Positions 8,018 through 17,995 of a stretch of DNA of 64,000 bases are shown here, piece after piece; position 1 is the stretch's first letter, and each line of letters begins with the position of its first letter. The position numbers and the translations under genes were made by a program. Origin of the DNA: Pedobacter jejuensis (GTDB lineage: Bacteria; Bacteroidota; Bacteroidia; Sphingobacteriales; Sphingobacteriaceae); assembly GCF_003725795.1 (NCBI RefSeq), contig NZ_RBEE01000004.1, positions 286,067 through 350,066 on the forward strand, read 5' to 3'. The notes beneath the pieces are model-generated. The model ran no database searches, was not told the origin of the DNA, and saw nothing but the letters and a program-made list of their open reading frames with translations.

Positions 8018-9808
8018 TTAATATCCGGGGTTTTGAATAACAGCATTTTTATTTACCTCCGCCTGCGGAAAAGGTTCTAAATGCATCTTATCATTCCAAT
8101 ATGCAGTATAGGTTTTTGCCATGTAATAATTAATCATCGTAGATGGTAAACTTTTATTACTGGCTGAGGTCATCTGAAACTGGAACTCTATGATATCACC
8201 ACCGATAATGCCATTGCCGATAGCAGGAAGTCTCCAGTGTTTCACATCGAAGTATCGTTTATTTTCATCATAAAATTCCACTGCCCACTCTCGCTGAATG
8301 GCTGCTCTTAATCTAACCTTGTCCGTTTCCACAATAGAAGGTAATCCTGCCCTATTGTGAACGATATTTAGGTTAGATAACGCCAATGCAGTTTGACCGG
8401 CTTCATTATATGCTTCTGCGAGATTCAGGTATAGCTCTGCAGCCCTGAAAACAGGAAATTCATACCATAACCTACCACCAGCCATGTAAAAGAATTTGGT
8501 GGGCCAGGCCACCCCTTGCCCGTAATCGCTTGCATTGGGAAAGTTATTGGCTGTACCATAATTACTGGTATGTACACCCCATCCCGGAGTATTAAAGCCC
8601 CACCTACTGTCGTTGGGATTATTAGCTGCCTGAATACCGGGCCCGGCAAAATCTGCCCTAAAACGAGGTTCCATCTGACCAAAACGAGTAATATAGTCCG
8701 TAGCCACCCTTGGTGCGGCATCTCCGATTTTTGGCCAATTTTGTTCCGTACCATCTGCCTTCTGATAATTAGACAAGAAGTTTCCCAACAAACCCCCTCT
8801 TTGATTATTAAATTTGGTATCGGTCCAAAATCCGGACAGATTACGGAACCTGGCTGCCTCCATATCCTGATTTTGGTGCGCCAGAATAACCTCACGATTA
8901 CCTGGTGTTGAGGTTGCGGTACCATAATCCGCAAGAGCATTCGCATTAGGGGCGTTCGTGCCTCCGCCGGTGTTAATGATATCATTACCATTTGCCTTCG
9001 CTTCTGTAAGTGCGGCATTGGTGGCAGCAATTGCATCCAACCATCTCTGCTCGCTGTAAGCGCCATAGCTGATCAGGTTGTTGTTTGCTCCCAAACTCAG
9101 ATAGGGCGTCGAAGAATTGAATAGTGGTCGAGCGGCAAACATTAAAGTCTGTGCCTTGATTGCCATAACTGCACTCTTTGTCAATCTTCCTTTTTGAGCC
9201 GCCGGCCATGTGCTTGGCAAAGCTGCTGTCGCCTCATCACACAACTCAACAATATATTTAACGGTTTCATCCACTGATGCTCTAGGTGCGCTCAGGTCAT
9301 CAGAGGCAGATAAAGCCCGTTTCACAAGAGGAATCCCTCCATATGCCTTTAAACCGTACATATACATATAAGCGATTAGGCCTTTTGTCTCACCTTTAAC
9401 AGTTGCCTTTAAAGCTGCGTCCATATCAGGAACTTTATCAATATTTTCATTTACAATCCACTGTGACCTAACAATAGTATAGATGTTATTGTAATTTAAT
9501 ACTGTTAGGTTAGAGGTTGTACCACCATTTGAAATGGCATAAGTAGGATGCCAGCTCCATCCCCTACCTCTTTCTCCTCCAACGCTACCCAAGGTTCCGT
9601 ATTGCAGGTTATATTCTCCATTATTGCCATACCCCAAGGCTCTCCTGTACCCACTGAACAAAGCGGCTTCTGCATTGAGTTTTGTGGAGAATACTTTTTC
9701 AAGATCCACATTGCCTGTAGTTAAGGGAACCTGAAGAAATTCTTTTTGGCAGGCGTGCAATACAAGCAATGCAAAACTTATTGCTAAAAAATATATTATC
9801 TTTTTCAT
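8018..9808 (-). CDS. SusD/RagB family nutrient-binding outer-membrane lipoprotein (SusD1)
   Basis: 596 residues with a lipobox (LLVLHACQKEFLQVPL) and SusD signatures: GLIAYMYMYGLKAYGGIPLVKRAL in the TPR half, and FRAAELYLNLAEAYNEAG plus REWAVEFYDENKRYFDVKHWRL near the C terminus. Surface-exposed partner of SusC1, starting 12 bases after its stop. It ends 36 bases before SusC2, so the two SusCD pairs appear to form one transcript. The two SusD proteins differ in length and sequence, which suggests different fragments of the same glycan, or two glycans, are bound. Long out-of-frame ORFs inside this gene are shadows. Confidence 0.95.
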   Translation of the reverse strand: MKKIIYFLAISFALLVLHACQKEFLQVPLTTGNVDLEKVFSTKLNAEAALFSGYRRALGYGNNGEYNLQYGTLGSVGGERGRGWSWHPTYAISNGGTTSNLTVLNYNNIYTIVRSQWIVNENIDKVPDMDAALKATVKGETKGLIAYMYMYGLKAYGGIPLVKRALSASDDLSAPRASVDETVKYIVELCDEATAALPSTWPAAQKGRLTKSAVMAIKAQTLMFAARPLFNSSTPYLSLGANNNLISYGAYSEQRWLDAIAATNAALTEAKANGNDIINTGGGTNAPNANALADYGTATSTPGNREVILAHQNQDMEAARFRNLSGFWTDTKFNNQRGGLLGNFLSNYQKADGTEQNWPKIGDAAPRVATDYITRFGQMEPRFRADFAGPGIQAANNPNDSRWGFNTPGWGVHTSNYGTANNFPNASDYGQGVAWPTKFFYMAGGRLWYEFPVFRAAELYLNLAEAYNEAGQTALALSNLNIVHNRAGLPSIVETDKVRLRAAIQREWAVEFYDENKRYFDVKHWRLPAIGNGIIGGDIIEFQFQMTSASNKSLPSTMINYYMAKTYTAYWNDKMHLEPFPQAEVNKNAVIQNPGY

Positions 9809-9820
9809 GTTGTTAATTAT

Positions 9821-12800
9821 TTAAAATTGAACGTTTAATCCAAAATTATAAACCCTAGTAATTGGGAAAAAATATCCCTGATTGTTACCATAACCACTAT
9901 TATTAGTATCTGCAGTTTCTGGATCAAGACCAAATTCCTTTAGATCATTTTTGAGCGTAAAAAGATTGTTTCCATTTGCGAAAACCCTGATAGAGCTTAC
10001 TTGTAGCGATCTTAAAATATTGATGTCCCGCAATGTATAGCCCAATTCTATGTTTTTAATCTTTATAAAATCAGATGATCTTAACCAAAAATCACTTTTT
10101 ACAAAATTTGAATTACTCGTATTGGTATTGATTTCCATACGTGGATAGGTAATCTTTTCGCCGCTGGCGACTTTTTCCGGGGTCCATGCTCCATCTAACT
10201 GCCATTGGTATAGATTTCCGTAATCTTTAAAAAATACACCTACCATATTCTGTGGAATGTAAAAAGACCCTTTTGCCGTTCCATTCATCAATATACTGGC
10301 ATCAAAACCTTTGTAAGAGACATTTATCCTGGTATTGAAGGCATATTGAGGAAGATTTGAATAACCGATACGACTTTGATCCAACTGATCAATGATGTTA
10401 TCTCCATTTAAATCTTTATATCTGATATCCCCTAAAGTATTTCTGTTACTATTAAAGGAATTGAAAGGTCTGTTGGCCAACTCTTCCGGGGTATTAAAAA
10501 ATCCATCACTAGTAAGTCCAAAGTACTGGCCTATGGGTGCGCCGGTTAAATTTTGCCATTCAAATGGATTGGGGGCTTCGGATCTAAAAATCACCTTGTT
10601 CTTGGCATAACTCACCGCACCATTGATGCTATAATTAAATTCACCAATATTGTTTCTATAGCCCAGTGAAATCTCATAACCTCTGTTCTCGGTAACACCG
10701 ACATTTACAGGAGGGATATTATTACCAGCTACTCCAAAAGTTGCCGGAATTACGCCAAGTGTAGATAGAATATTGTCCCTTTTTTCTTTAAATAAATCAA
10801 CTGTTAAAGATAATTTATCGGCAAAGAAACGAGCCTCCAAACCAAGGTCTGTTTTAATCGAACGTTCCCATGTTACTAAAGGGTTGCCTAAAGTAGCTTC
10901 ATTCGTTACCGGGAATAAACTTGTCCTATCAACGCCGTTTGAAGTACCAAAATAATAATTACCCTGGTTTTGATTGAACGTACTTGGCAAAAACAAATAT
11001 CTTCTGCCTAAGATCTGATCATTACCCACCTCGCCGTATGATCCTCTTATTTTTAGAAAAGTTACGTATTTGTTTTTTGGAAAAAATGCTTCGCTAGATG
11101 GAACCCAACCAGCAGAATAGGCAGGAAAGAAACCGAATCGATTACCATCGATGAAGTTCTCTGTTCCGTTATAACCAAGGTTAAATTCAGCCTGATATCT
11201 TTCCTTGTAATTATAGGTAATCCTGCTCACTAGTCCCATAATACCTGAAGGAGTGTTAAAGGCATCATCAGGCATACTATATCGATTTGCCTTACCCAAT
11301 AACAAAGCTGTTATATTACTTCCGCCAATACTGGTTACATAGTCTAAGCCTAAATCAAAATAAAGCTTATTCCATGTGCCGGTAAAAGTATCACCGTTGA
11401 AGCTAACTGTAGGAATGCCACCACCAAAAAACTCCAGTTCATTAGGATTAAGTGGGTTTCTCCTTACCTCATATGAGGGAATGGTATTTCCGATAGTGAT
11501 GAACTTATTATATGAATCATCGTAATTGGCAGTACCTCTCAAGGAAAGTCCTTTTATCAAATAATCCATCGAATGTTGAAGCTTAATACTAGAGCTTAAC
11601 AGGGTTGTATTATAAATGCCCAAACCTGATTGCAACAGTATGGCCTGAGAGGTATTTTCATAGGTTTGTTTATCTCCCAGGGGATTTACCGGAGTTCTTC
11701 CCCCACGTCTACCCTGTACCTGAGAAATCAGTCTTCCATCTATTACCCCCGGCACCATGAATGTATTTCCCTCTTGAAGGTATTGCATCATTTGTTTATA
11801 CCTGAATGTATTGTCGAAAGGATTGGTACCAAATGCAGGACCTTCTGTAGAACCAAACTGTCCCGCTATGTTGACCGATATGGTTGTATTTTTGATGGGG
11901 AAGATATCAAAATTAGATCTAAAGTTGGTACGGTTATATCTAGAGCCAGTATGTGAACCCTGCAAGCTAAAATCTTCCAAAATACTACCCTGGTCAAAAT
12001 AACCGAATGAGGTGTAATACTTCACTTTCTCATTTCCTCCCCTAATGCCTAAATTATATTGTTGCTGTTTTCCAGTGTTATCGAACTGGTCTCTGTAGTA
12101 ATCTTTGCTGCCATAATATAGTGCAGGTGATTGGTTTAGACTGGCCTTTTGTTCGGGAGTTAAAAAAGTCATGGCCGCCACTTCTGCAGGCGTATAATCT
12201 CTATTATTCTGAAACTTCCACAAGTCGTCATCGGTGAAAATCCTGGGATTGAAGCTTGGATTATTTTCATTTTCGTTGTATGCCTTTATCGCCCGGTTTC
12301 TTGCCAGTGCAAAATCATAGGAACTTGCCGACTCCATCAAGTTTGTAGCCTTCGTTCCCGCGAAATTTGCAGAAAAACTTATTGATGGCTTTCCCGATAT
12401 GCCCCGTTTTGTGGTAACAATAATTACCCCATTTGCTCCTCTTATACCATACACTGCTGTACTTGATGCATCCTTGAGAATACTTAAGCTCTCAATCTCA
12501 TTGGCATCCATGGCATTCAACTGTTCGTAACTTCTTTCAGCAGGTTGCTCTACTCCATCAATTACGATTAAGGGGTCTGAACTCCCTCCGTAGGTGGCAA
12601 CACCCCTAACAAAAATTTTTGTTCCGTTACGCCCCGGTTCACCACTTGTCTGTAAACCACTGATTCCAGGTGCATTACCGACTAATGCATTGGTAATATT
12701 TCCTACTGCAGAGGCCACCAAATTCTTGGCATCAACGGTAGCTACCGCACCAGTGACGTTCACACGTTTTTGGACCCCAAATGCAGTAATCACAACCTGG

Positions 12801-13201
12801 GTTAACGATGTTGCACTTGGTGTTAGTTTAATGTTCAGATTCGTAGTGGCATTGCTAACCTTCACACTGTAGGTGTTATAGCCTACAAACATAAAACTTA
12901 GCGTCCCTCCACCATCAGGAACTGATAATGAAAACTTACCATCCGGACCGGTCACAACTCCAACACTGGTACCCTGTAAAAGTACACTTACTGATGGCAT
13001 GGGCTGACCGGTTTCATCAACAACTGTCCCTCTCACGGGGAAGTTGACCGCTGCCATTTTAGAATTTGTGGATTCAAAAGGTGAGCTAATCCCTGCTTTT
13101 GCGATGGTAAAGGTCAGGGTCGTTAAAGTTAAAGTTGCCAATAGTACTGCACACTGCTGGCAAATTTTCTGCATGCTTCTAAAAAGAGCAAAAAACTTCA
13201 T
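9821..13201 (-). CDS. SusC/RagA family TonB-dependent transporter, full form (SusC1)
   Basis: 1126 residues: signal sequence (about 1-37), a carboxypeptidase-regulatory-like Ig domain (FPVRGTVVDETGQPMPSVSV onward, about 53-130), a plug domain (VTGAVATVDAKNL, IFVRGVATYG, IDGVEQP, LSILKDASSTAVYGIRGANG) and a long beta-barrel ending NFGLNVQF. Imports oligosaccharides through the outer membrane with TonB. First gene of the SusC1-D1-C2-D2-DUF1735 operon. The upstream region holds an AACCAA-type leader about 20 bases before the ATG and a second orphan copy further upstream. Expression is probably induced by the nearby HTCS 1, as is usual for such loci (inference). Confidence 0.96.
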   Translation of the reverse strand: MKFFALFRSMQKICQQCAVLLATLTLTTLTFTIAKAGISSPFESTNSKMAAVNFPVRGTVVDETGQPMPSVSVLLQGTSVGVVTGPDGKFSLSVPDGGGTLSFMFVGYNTYSVKVSNATTNLNIKLTPSATSLTQVVITAFGVQKRVNVTGAVATVDAKNLVASAVGNITNALVGNAPGISGLQTSGEPGRNGTKIFVRGVATYGGSSDPLIVIDGVEQPAERSYEQLNAMDANEIESLSILKDASSTAVYGIRGANGVIIVTTKRGISGKPSISFSANFAGTKATNLMESASSYDFALARNRAIKAYNENENNPSFNPRIFTDDDLWKFQNNRDYTPAEVAAMTFLTPEQKASLNQSPALYYGSKDYYRDQFDNTGKQQQYNLGIRGGNEKVKYYTSFGYFDQGSILEDFSLQGSHTGSRYNRTNFRSNFDIFPIKNTTISVNIAGQFGSTEGPAFGTNPFDNTFRYKQMMQYLQEGNTFMVPGVIDGRLISQVQGRRGGRTPVNPLGDKQTYENTSQAILLQSGLGIYNTTLLSSSIKLQHSMDYLIKGLSLRGTANYDDSYNKFITIGNTIPSYEVRRNPLNPNELEFFGGGIPTVSFNGDTFTGTWNKLYFDLGLDYVTSIGGSNITALLLGKANRYSMPDDAFNTPSGIMGLVSRITYNYKERYQAEFNLGYNGTENFIDGNRFGFFPAYSAGWVPSSEAFFPKNKYVTFLKIRGSYGEVGNDQILGRRYLFLPSTFNQNQGNYYFGTSNGVDRTSLFPVTNEATLGNPLVTWERSIKTDLGLEARFFADKLSLTVDLFKEKRDNILSTLGVIPATFGVAGNNIPPVNVGVTENRGYEISLGYRNNIGEFNYSINGAVSYAKNKVIFRSEAPNPFEWQNLTGAPIGQYFGLTSDGFFNTPEELANRPFNSFNSNRNTLGDIRYKDLNGDNIIDQLDQSRIGYSNLPQYAFNTRINVSYKGFDASILMNGTAKGSFYIPQNMVGVFFKDYGNLYQWQLDGAWTPEKVASGEKITYPRMEINTNTSNSNFVKSDFWLRSSDFIKIKNIELGYTLRDINILRSLQVSSIRVFANGNNLFTLKNDLKEFGLDPETADTNNSGYGNNQGYFFPITRVYNFGLNVQF

Positions 13202-13220
13202 ATTTTTAATATTTTAAGAT

Positions 13221-13233
13221 TTAATATTTGGTT
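13221..13233 (-). promoter_or_regulatory. AACCAAATATTAA leader before SusC1
   Basis: Minus-strand AACCAAATATTAA, about 20 bases before the SusC1 ATG; an AT-rich spacer follows. Same motif family as the other leaders in the locus. Confidence 0.45.
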
Positions 13234-13357
13234 GGTTTCCAATAGCGCATTGGTGGCAAAATTGGGATGATTTTACATCAGATGAAAAATCGTAAGTATA
13301 GGGTGATAAGTAGAATGTAGATTTCAAAACATCAAGAGGCTCCTTTCATTTCTAAGT

Positions 13358-13371
13358 TTAATATTTGGTTA
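13358..13371 (-). promoter_or_regulatory. Second, orphan copy of the leader motif
   Basis: Minus-strand TAACCAAATATTAA, nearly identical to the SusC1 leader but about 140 bases further upstream. It is followed by an ATG with only five codons (Met-Lys-Gly-Ala-Ser, stop). It may be an upstream mini-ORF in the SusC1 leader, or the leftover 5' end of a lost gene. Confidence 0.35.
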
Positions 13372-13465
13372 TGTTTAAAATCGATAAGAACTGAATTTTT
13401 GTCTAATCGATTGAACTAAATTATGCATTGTGCAGGTTCTGATGAGGCTACATTTGTACTTAAAT

Positions 13466-13525
13466 AAGACGTTATTTGTACCAAAAGACGTGTTTTTAAT
13501 GCGCTGAAGTACTTTTAAGACGTTT
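13466..13525 (-). promoter_or_regulatory. Direct repeats AAGACGT, candidate operator
   Basis: AAGACG followed by T or G-rich/T-rich sequence occurs three times on the plus strand at about 13466, 13485 and 13517, some 265-325 bases upstream of SusC1. AraC-type outputs of HTCS proteins bind direct repeats, so this is a possible site, but the spacing is uneven (19 and 32) and the assignment is weak. Confidence 0.2.
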
Positions 13526-14024
13526 TTCACCGTCCTGGTGATAATTTGTATTATCACTCACAATAAATCGTTGTTACAAAAACCTTAATTATTGCCGGTA
13601 CTTTGGTCAAAGCCTTTTGGAGAGTTTATAATGCTGATAAATGACTGATAAAAATCTGCTTTAAAGCTTTTAAAGCTATAGATAGAATTGATATAGCCAT
13701 CAAAATTAAGGCTAGGTGTTTTTTCTAAAATATCAAGTTGGTGATGACTTTATCAAATTAGAACCTTTACTTTATCCGGTATTAATTCGCAAAAACAACT
13801 AACCTGAATGCTAAAGATTTAACGGTATTTTGATAGACCACTTTTAATCCGTTTTAGATTAAGACTATGAGAGGTTATAGCAATATGCACTCTTTTTTAA
13901 ATTCTATTTTTTTAAGACTCCAATAAGATCCAAAAATTATCAGCCGTAAGATTGCTGGGGTAATCAGTTTCTGAATTTCAATAGATTTTATGATGGTATC
14001 ATCAGATTTTAAGGTAAATTTTAT

Positions 14025-15335
14025 TTAAAAAAATGTAATTTTTGGTGCCTTTTGCGCTTCCTCGTCAGATATAGAATAGGTATAGGTTTTCAATAATTTG
14101 CCTTTACCACTAAAGACGAACATTTGGGTAGATGATGGTTTAATCTCTGATTTGACACTAGCTTTTTTACCAGCATCAACCACTATTGATAAACGATTTG
14201 GGTCTGACTGGTTCATTTTGGAATCCAAATTTAAAACATAACTGAAATTCTTGATTTTGCTTTTATTTAAAACCATAACTGCAACGCCCGTTTTGTCCCC
14301 CATTGGTATAACTTTCAGATCTGCCTGCCCGTTGCTGTAGCTTAGATAATGTTGTTTAAGATTTTGGGAAAGCATCTGGGTATGATAGTAATTAGAACGT
14401 GGAATAAATTTTCCATTCTTTAAATCGAACATGCTAAGATCGGTACCTTCCCTATCAGCTCCGCCCTCTAAAATGCTCCATGGACATATGGTAAAAGCTC
14501 CTTCTCGCATACCTAAATCATACATTTCAGCAAAGATTTGCCCATTGTGAAAATTGTAGGGTAAAAAATCCTCGCCTAAACGCTCATCCACAATCCAATG
14601 GGAGTTGAACTCTGTTATTGCCCAACCAATATGATTATTTTTATCCCTTGTGGCGTTTAACAAAGCTAATCGTTGTTTTAAGCTTTTTACATCTTTTTCA
14701 AAACCACTAATATCTTTAAATCTGTAGTTGTGAAATGCTACGATATCTAAGTAATGATATTTTTGATTGGGCACTTTTTTGGTTACATCTAAATCCCCTC
14801 CCAAAAGCCTGGTGAGGTAACTCTCTTTATATGAGGACAGATCGAAGCCCATAATTTTAGCTGTGGGATCGTAACTTTTAATTTGCGCAGCTATCTTGGT
14901 AAAGTAATCAAATACCTCTTCTGGAGATGCCAGCTGATTATGGTGATCCGGTTCGTTGCCAATACTCCAAAATTTGATATTTTTACCTAACTCGCCATTC
15001 AAATATTTTATAGCTTTTAACGCACCATCATTATCTTTTAGTTGCCTAGGCATTTGTACAATAGGCTCTGCACCAACCTCGCGCGCATAATCAATATATC
15101 TGACCACATCTTTATTTATGAAATTGCCATTTTCATAACCATTGCCCCCGATACGAATGGTTTGGTATTGAACAGCTTTGATATCTGCGGTAACTTTAAA
15201 TATATCACCTCTTCCCCAGGCATTCTGACCGATTAAATACTTACTAATCTGTATTTGAGCTACTGAATTGCTTGAAACAAGACCACATCCGATTAGAATG
15301 ATGATTTGCGCAATTTTAAAATTTAACTTTTGCAT
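14025..15335 (-). CDS. Secreted clan GH-A-like glycoside hydrolase, family uncertain
   Basis: 436 residues with a signal peptide (about 1-27, ending SVAQI). A (beta/alpha)8 barrel of clan GH-A is indicated by two motifs at the correct spacing: KFWSIGNEPD with the likely acid/base Glu128, and GWAITEFNSHW with the likely nucleophile Glu242. A beta-sandwich tail follows (about 340-436). The pattern is closest in style to GH39, GH44 or GH51, but I cannot assign the family. Its ATG overlaps the TAA of the GH3 gene by one base (TAATG), which implies translational coupling. The pair probably works together: an endo- or exo-acting enzyme in the periplasm or at the surface and a GH3 finishing the products. 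Confidence 0.75.
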   Translation of the reverse strand: MQKLNFKIAQIIILIGCGLVSSNSVAQIQISKYLIGQNAWGRGDIFKVTADIKAVQYQTIRIGGNGYENGNFINKDVVRYIDYAREVGAEPIVQMPRQLKDNDGALKAIKYLNGELGKNIKFWSIGNEPDHHNQLASPEEVFDYFTKIAAQIKSYDPTAKIMGFDLSSYKESYLTRLLGGDLDVTKKVPNQKYHYLDIVAFHNYRFKDISGFEKDVKSLKQRLALLNATRDKNNHIGWAITEFNSHWIVDERLGEDFLPYNFHNGQIFAEMYDLGMREGAFTICPWSILEGGADREGTDLSMFDLKNGKFIPRSNYYHTQMLSQNLKQHYLSYSNGQADLKVIPMGDKTGVAVMVLNKSKIKNFSYVLNLDSKMNQSDPNRLSIVVDAGKKASVKSEIKPSSTQMFVFSGKGKLLKTYTYSISDEEAQKAPKITFF

Positions 15336-17758
15336 TATCGAGTAATATTAATTTCACCGTTTAACCTTATGTCTTCACTAGAAGAGCCAACTTTAATTTG
15401 ATAAGTGCCTGGCTCGACATTCCAGTTCATGTTGGAATCTAATTTTTCCAACGCAGTGGGCTGAATCACAAATTCCACTTTTTTGGTTTCACCAGCCAAG
15501 AGACTAATTCTTTCAAACCCCCGTAAAACCGATTCATAGGTAGTTACGCTACTTACCAATTCTTTAATGTATAACTGCACCACTTCATCACCTTTAATTT
15601 TACCTGTATTACTTAGCTCAAAACTCACTGTGAAACTGCCCTGGTGAGTTTGCGTATCCGGAGTTATTTTTAGGTTTTTGTAGGCAAAAGTGGTGTAGCT
15701 TAACCCATAACCAAATGGATATAGAGCCCCTACAACGGCGGTGTTGCCATAACCATTCGGCCCATCACCTGGTTGGCCATTGTGCGAACCTTTTTTATAT
15801 GGAAAGTTAAGTTCTATTTGTCCGGTACTTTTTGGAAAAGTAACTGAAAGTTTGCCACCAGGATTATATTCACCGAATAGCGCTTGGGCTATTGCTTTTC
15901 CAGCTTGTGCACCGGGAAACCATGCTTCTAAAATTGCATCAACATATTTGTTCTCCCAATTTATCGTTAATGGCTGTCCATTAATTAAAACCAATATGAC
16001 AGGTTTTTTAGTAGCGACTAAAGCTTGTATCAAATTCAGCTGCCTGCCCGGTAAACCTAAGCCAGTTCTGGATAAGCTTTCGCCCACTCTTTTTTCATCT
16101 TCACCTACTACTGCAATTATAACATCAGCTTTCATTGCTTTTGCAACAGCCTCATCGATTGATGCCTGCTCATCAGCACTCAGTGTTGTAGATATAATTT
16201 CGCTTTCTGGCCAGGTTTTATCAACAATATCGCATCCTTTTGCAAAATCAACGGTAACATCCTTCCCCAAAAAAGTTTTAATACCCTGCAAAACAGAAAC
16301 GGTCTGATTATTAGATGGGCCATATCTGCTCAATTGATAATTACTTACCGAAGCTAAGGGGCCAGTTATCAGCACATTTTTTAATTTAGACTTTTGAAGT
16401 GGCAAGATCTGATTTGCATTTTTTAACAGCACTAATGATTCTCTATTGAGCTGATCAGAGAATTCCTGATCAGCTTTTGTATGTACAATTTCATCTGCCG
16501 CGGCAGGATCTTTAACGTAAGGAGAGTCAAATAATCCAATCTGGAATTTTACGCGTAAAACATCTGCTACGCGACTATCTAGCATCTCGGTGCTAATTTT
16601 TCCTTCTTTTACCAACTCCCTTAAAGGCAATATATAATCAGCAGGCGATGTAAAGTTGGTTCTAACATTCAGACCTGCTAAAAATGCCAGTCTAACCGCA
16701 TCTTTGGCATCTTTGGCCACATGATGTTTGGTAAATAAAAATTCTACAGCTTCACTATCTGAAACTACATAACCCTTAAAGCCATACTGCTTTCTCAACA
16801 ATTCTGTTAAAAAATAGCTGCTTCCGGTAACCGGCAAACCATCCCAATCATTATAACTGCTCATTACCCCCATAGGTGCTGCTTCCTGTATTACCCTTTT
16901 GAAAGGATACAAATGAACTTCATGTAATTCCCGCGGTGCGATATGTGGGTCGGTTCTTGCGTTCCCATCTCTGCCACCTTTTGGCATACTATAGGCTGCA
17001 AAATGCTTTAAGGTAGATGCAATACCATTTTCCTGTATACCCAGAACCATCTGCTTGCCCATTTCTGCAATTAAAAATGGGTCCTCGCCATAGGTTTCTA
17101 AAACCCTGCCCCAACGTGGGTCGCGGGCTAAATCCAGAATTGGGGCATAAATATTTGTATAACCTAAAGCCTTTCCTTCCCGCCCTACCATCAACCCAGC
17201 TTTATAGACCATGTTTTTATTCCAGGTACTTCCCATATTTATTGGCGCGGGTAAGGGTGTTGCACGGTCGTGATTTAGCCCATGTATTCCTTCATTTGTA
17301 AAATCAACAGGAATACCCATTCTTGTTTCTTCAATAAACCATTTTTGGATGGTATTGATAGCATTGGCATGTTTGCTAAAAGGATAAGAATATTGTGATT
17401 TGACATTTGGGTGGAAGGGTAAGCTATTTAATTGTTCGTCAATGTTTGCAATGCCATCCTTCCATATTTCATTTTTCCATTTCGGTGTGGGTAATTCGTC
17501 TTGCAAAACCCTTTTGTAGCCATATAAAGTGGCTAGTTGATTGGTTTTTTCTTCAAGGGTCATCAAAGAAATCAAATTTGTAACTCTTTTTGAAATTGGC
17601 TGCTGTTGATCTTCATAAATATCCTTAACTCCATTTTTGTTAAAATCTATCCAGCCGTTTTTATAAATGGTTGATTTTTGCGCATGAGAAAATTGATAAA
17701 TCAATAGTAAAATTGGGATAAAAAATAACTTGCTTCTGGCAACTGAAACTTTGTTCAT
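15335..17758 (-). CDS. Glycoside hydrolase family 3 (beta-glucosidase/xylosidase type)
   Basis: 807 residues, signal peptide about 1-26. Order: GH3 N-terminal barrel with the KHFAAY segment (251-256) and the nucleophile Asp334 in YVVSDSEAV; GH3 C-terminal alpha/beta-sandwich domain (about 425-650, DVIIAVVGEDEKRVGESLSRTGLGLPGRQ); fibronectin III-like domain at the end (VVQLYIKELVSSV... to 807). Length and order match BglX-like exo-enzymes that remove glucose or xylose from the non-reducing end of oligosaccharides in the periplasm. It precedes and is coupled to the clan-A glycosidase. An AACCAATACTT leader sits just before the ATG. Confidence 0.95.
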   Translation of the reverse strand: MNKVSVARSKLFFIPILLLIYQFSHAQKSTIYKNGWIDFNKNGVKDIYEDQQQPISKRVTNLISLMTLEEKTNQLATLYGYKRVLQDELPTPKWKNEIWKDGIANIDEQLNSLPFHPNVKSQYSYPFSKHANAINTIQKWFIEETRMGIPVDFTNEGIHGLNHDRATPLPAPINMGSTWNKNMVYKAGLMVGREGKALGYTNIYAPILDLARDPRWGRVLETYGEDPFLIAEMGKQMVLGIQENGIASTLKHFAAYSMPKGGRDGNARTDPHIAPRELHEVHLYPFKRVIQEAAPMGVMSSYNDWDGLPVTGSSYFLTELLRKQYGFKGYVVSDSEAVEFLFTKHHVAKDAKDAVRLAFLAGLNVRTNFTSPADYILPLRELVKEGKISTEMLDSRVADVLRVKFQIGLFDSPYVKDPAAADEIVHTKADQEFSDQLNRESLVLLKNANQILPLQKSKLKNVLITGPLASVSNYQLSRYGPSNNQTVSVLQGIKTFLGKDVTVDFAKGCDIVDKTWPESEIISTTLSADEQASIDEAVAKAMKADVIIAVVGEDEKRVGESLSRTGLGLPGRQLNLIQALVATKKPVILVLINGQPLTINWENKYVDAILEAWFPGAQAGKAIAQALFGEYNPGGKLSVTFPKSTGQIELNFPYKKGSHNGQPGDGPNGYGNTAVVGALYPFGYGLSYTTFAYKNLKITPDTQTHQGSFTVSFELSNTGKIKGDEVVQLYIKELVSSVTTYESVLRGFERISLLAGETKKVEFVIQPTALEKLDSNMNWNVEPGTYQIKVGSSSEDIRLNGEINITR

Positions 17759-17760
17759 TG

Positions 17761-17773
17761 AAGTATTGGTTTT
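17761..17773 (-). promoter_or_regulatory. AACCAATACTT leader before GH3
   Basis: Minus-strand AAAACCAATACTT ends 2 bases before the GH3 ATG; same motif family as the other leaders. Confidence 0.4.
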
Positions 17774-17995
17774 AATTTAATTAAACAGCATGTATGTAAG
17801 CCTAATTTTTCACAAATATCTAAAGCCAAAGCTGGTAAGCAGATGTCATTTATACTTTTTAAAGGGTTCATTTATCCCTTCACCCAATTTTAACCTCTTT
17901 TTAAGGCACTGTAGTTTAATGTGATGCTTATTAAAATATATAAAGTAATAAGCAGTGGATGTGAATGTTAACAGAATTTAGCTTTTAGAGATACC

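Larger units (their letters stand above)
13202..14024. other. Long intergenic region upstream of SusC1
   Basis: No credible gene. On the minus strand it carries the SusC1 leader, a second copy of the leader motif followed by a five-codon mini-frame, three AAGACGT-type direct repeats (13466-13525) and a small palindrome (13538-13557). The part near 13600-14020 is plain AT-rich sequence downstream of the clan-A glycosidase gene. The SusC1 promoter and the HTCS operator are expected here. Confidence 0.5.

Noticed and set aside
8425..9066. Long minus-strand ORF inside SusD1
   Set aside because: Out-of-frame shadow of a certain SusD gene; Trp/Met/Pro-rich composition with no domain.
13375..13557. 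60-codon ORF upstream of SusC1
   Set aside because: Low-complexity composition, no family likeness, lies across candidate regulatory repeats.
15780..16307. 175-codon plus-strand ORF inside GH3
   Set aside because: Antisense to the conserved C-terminal domain of GH3; no start context or family likeness.
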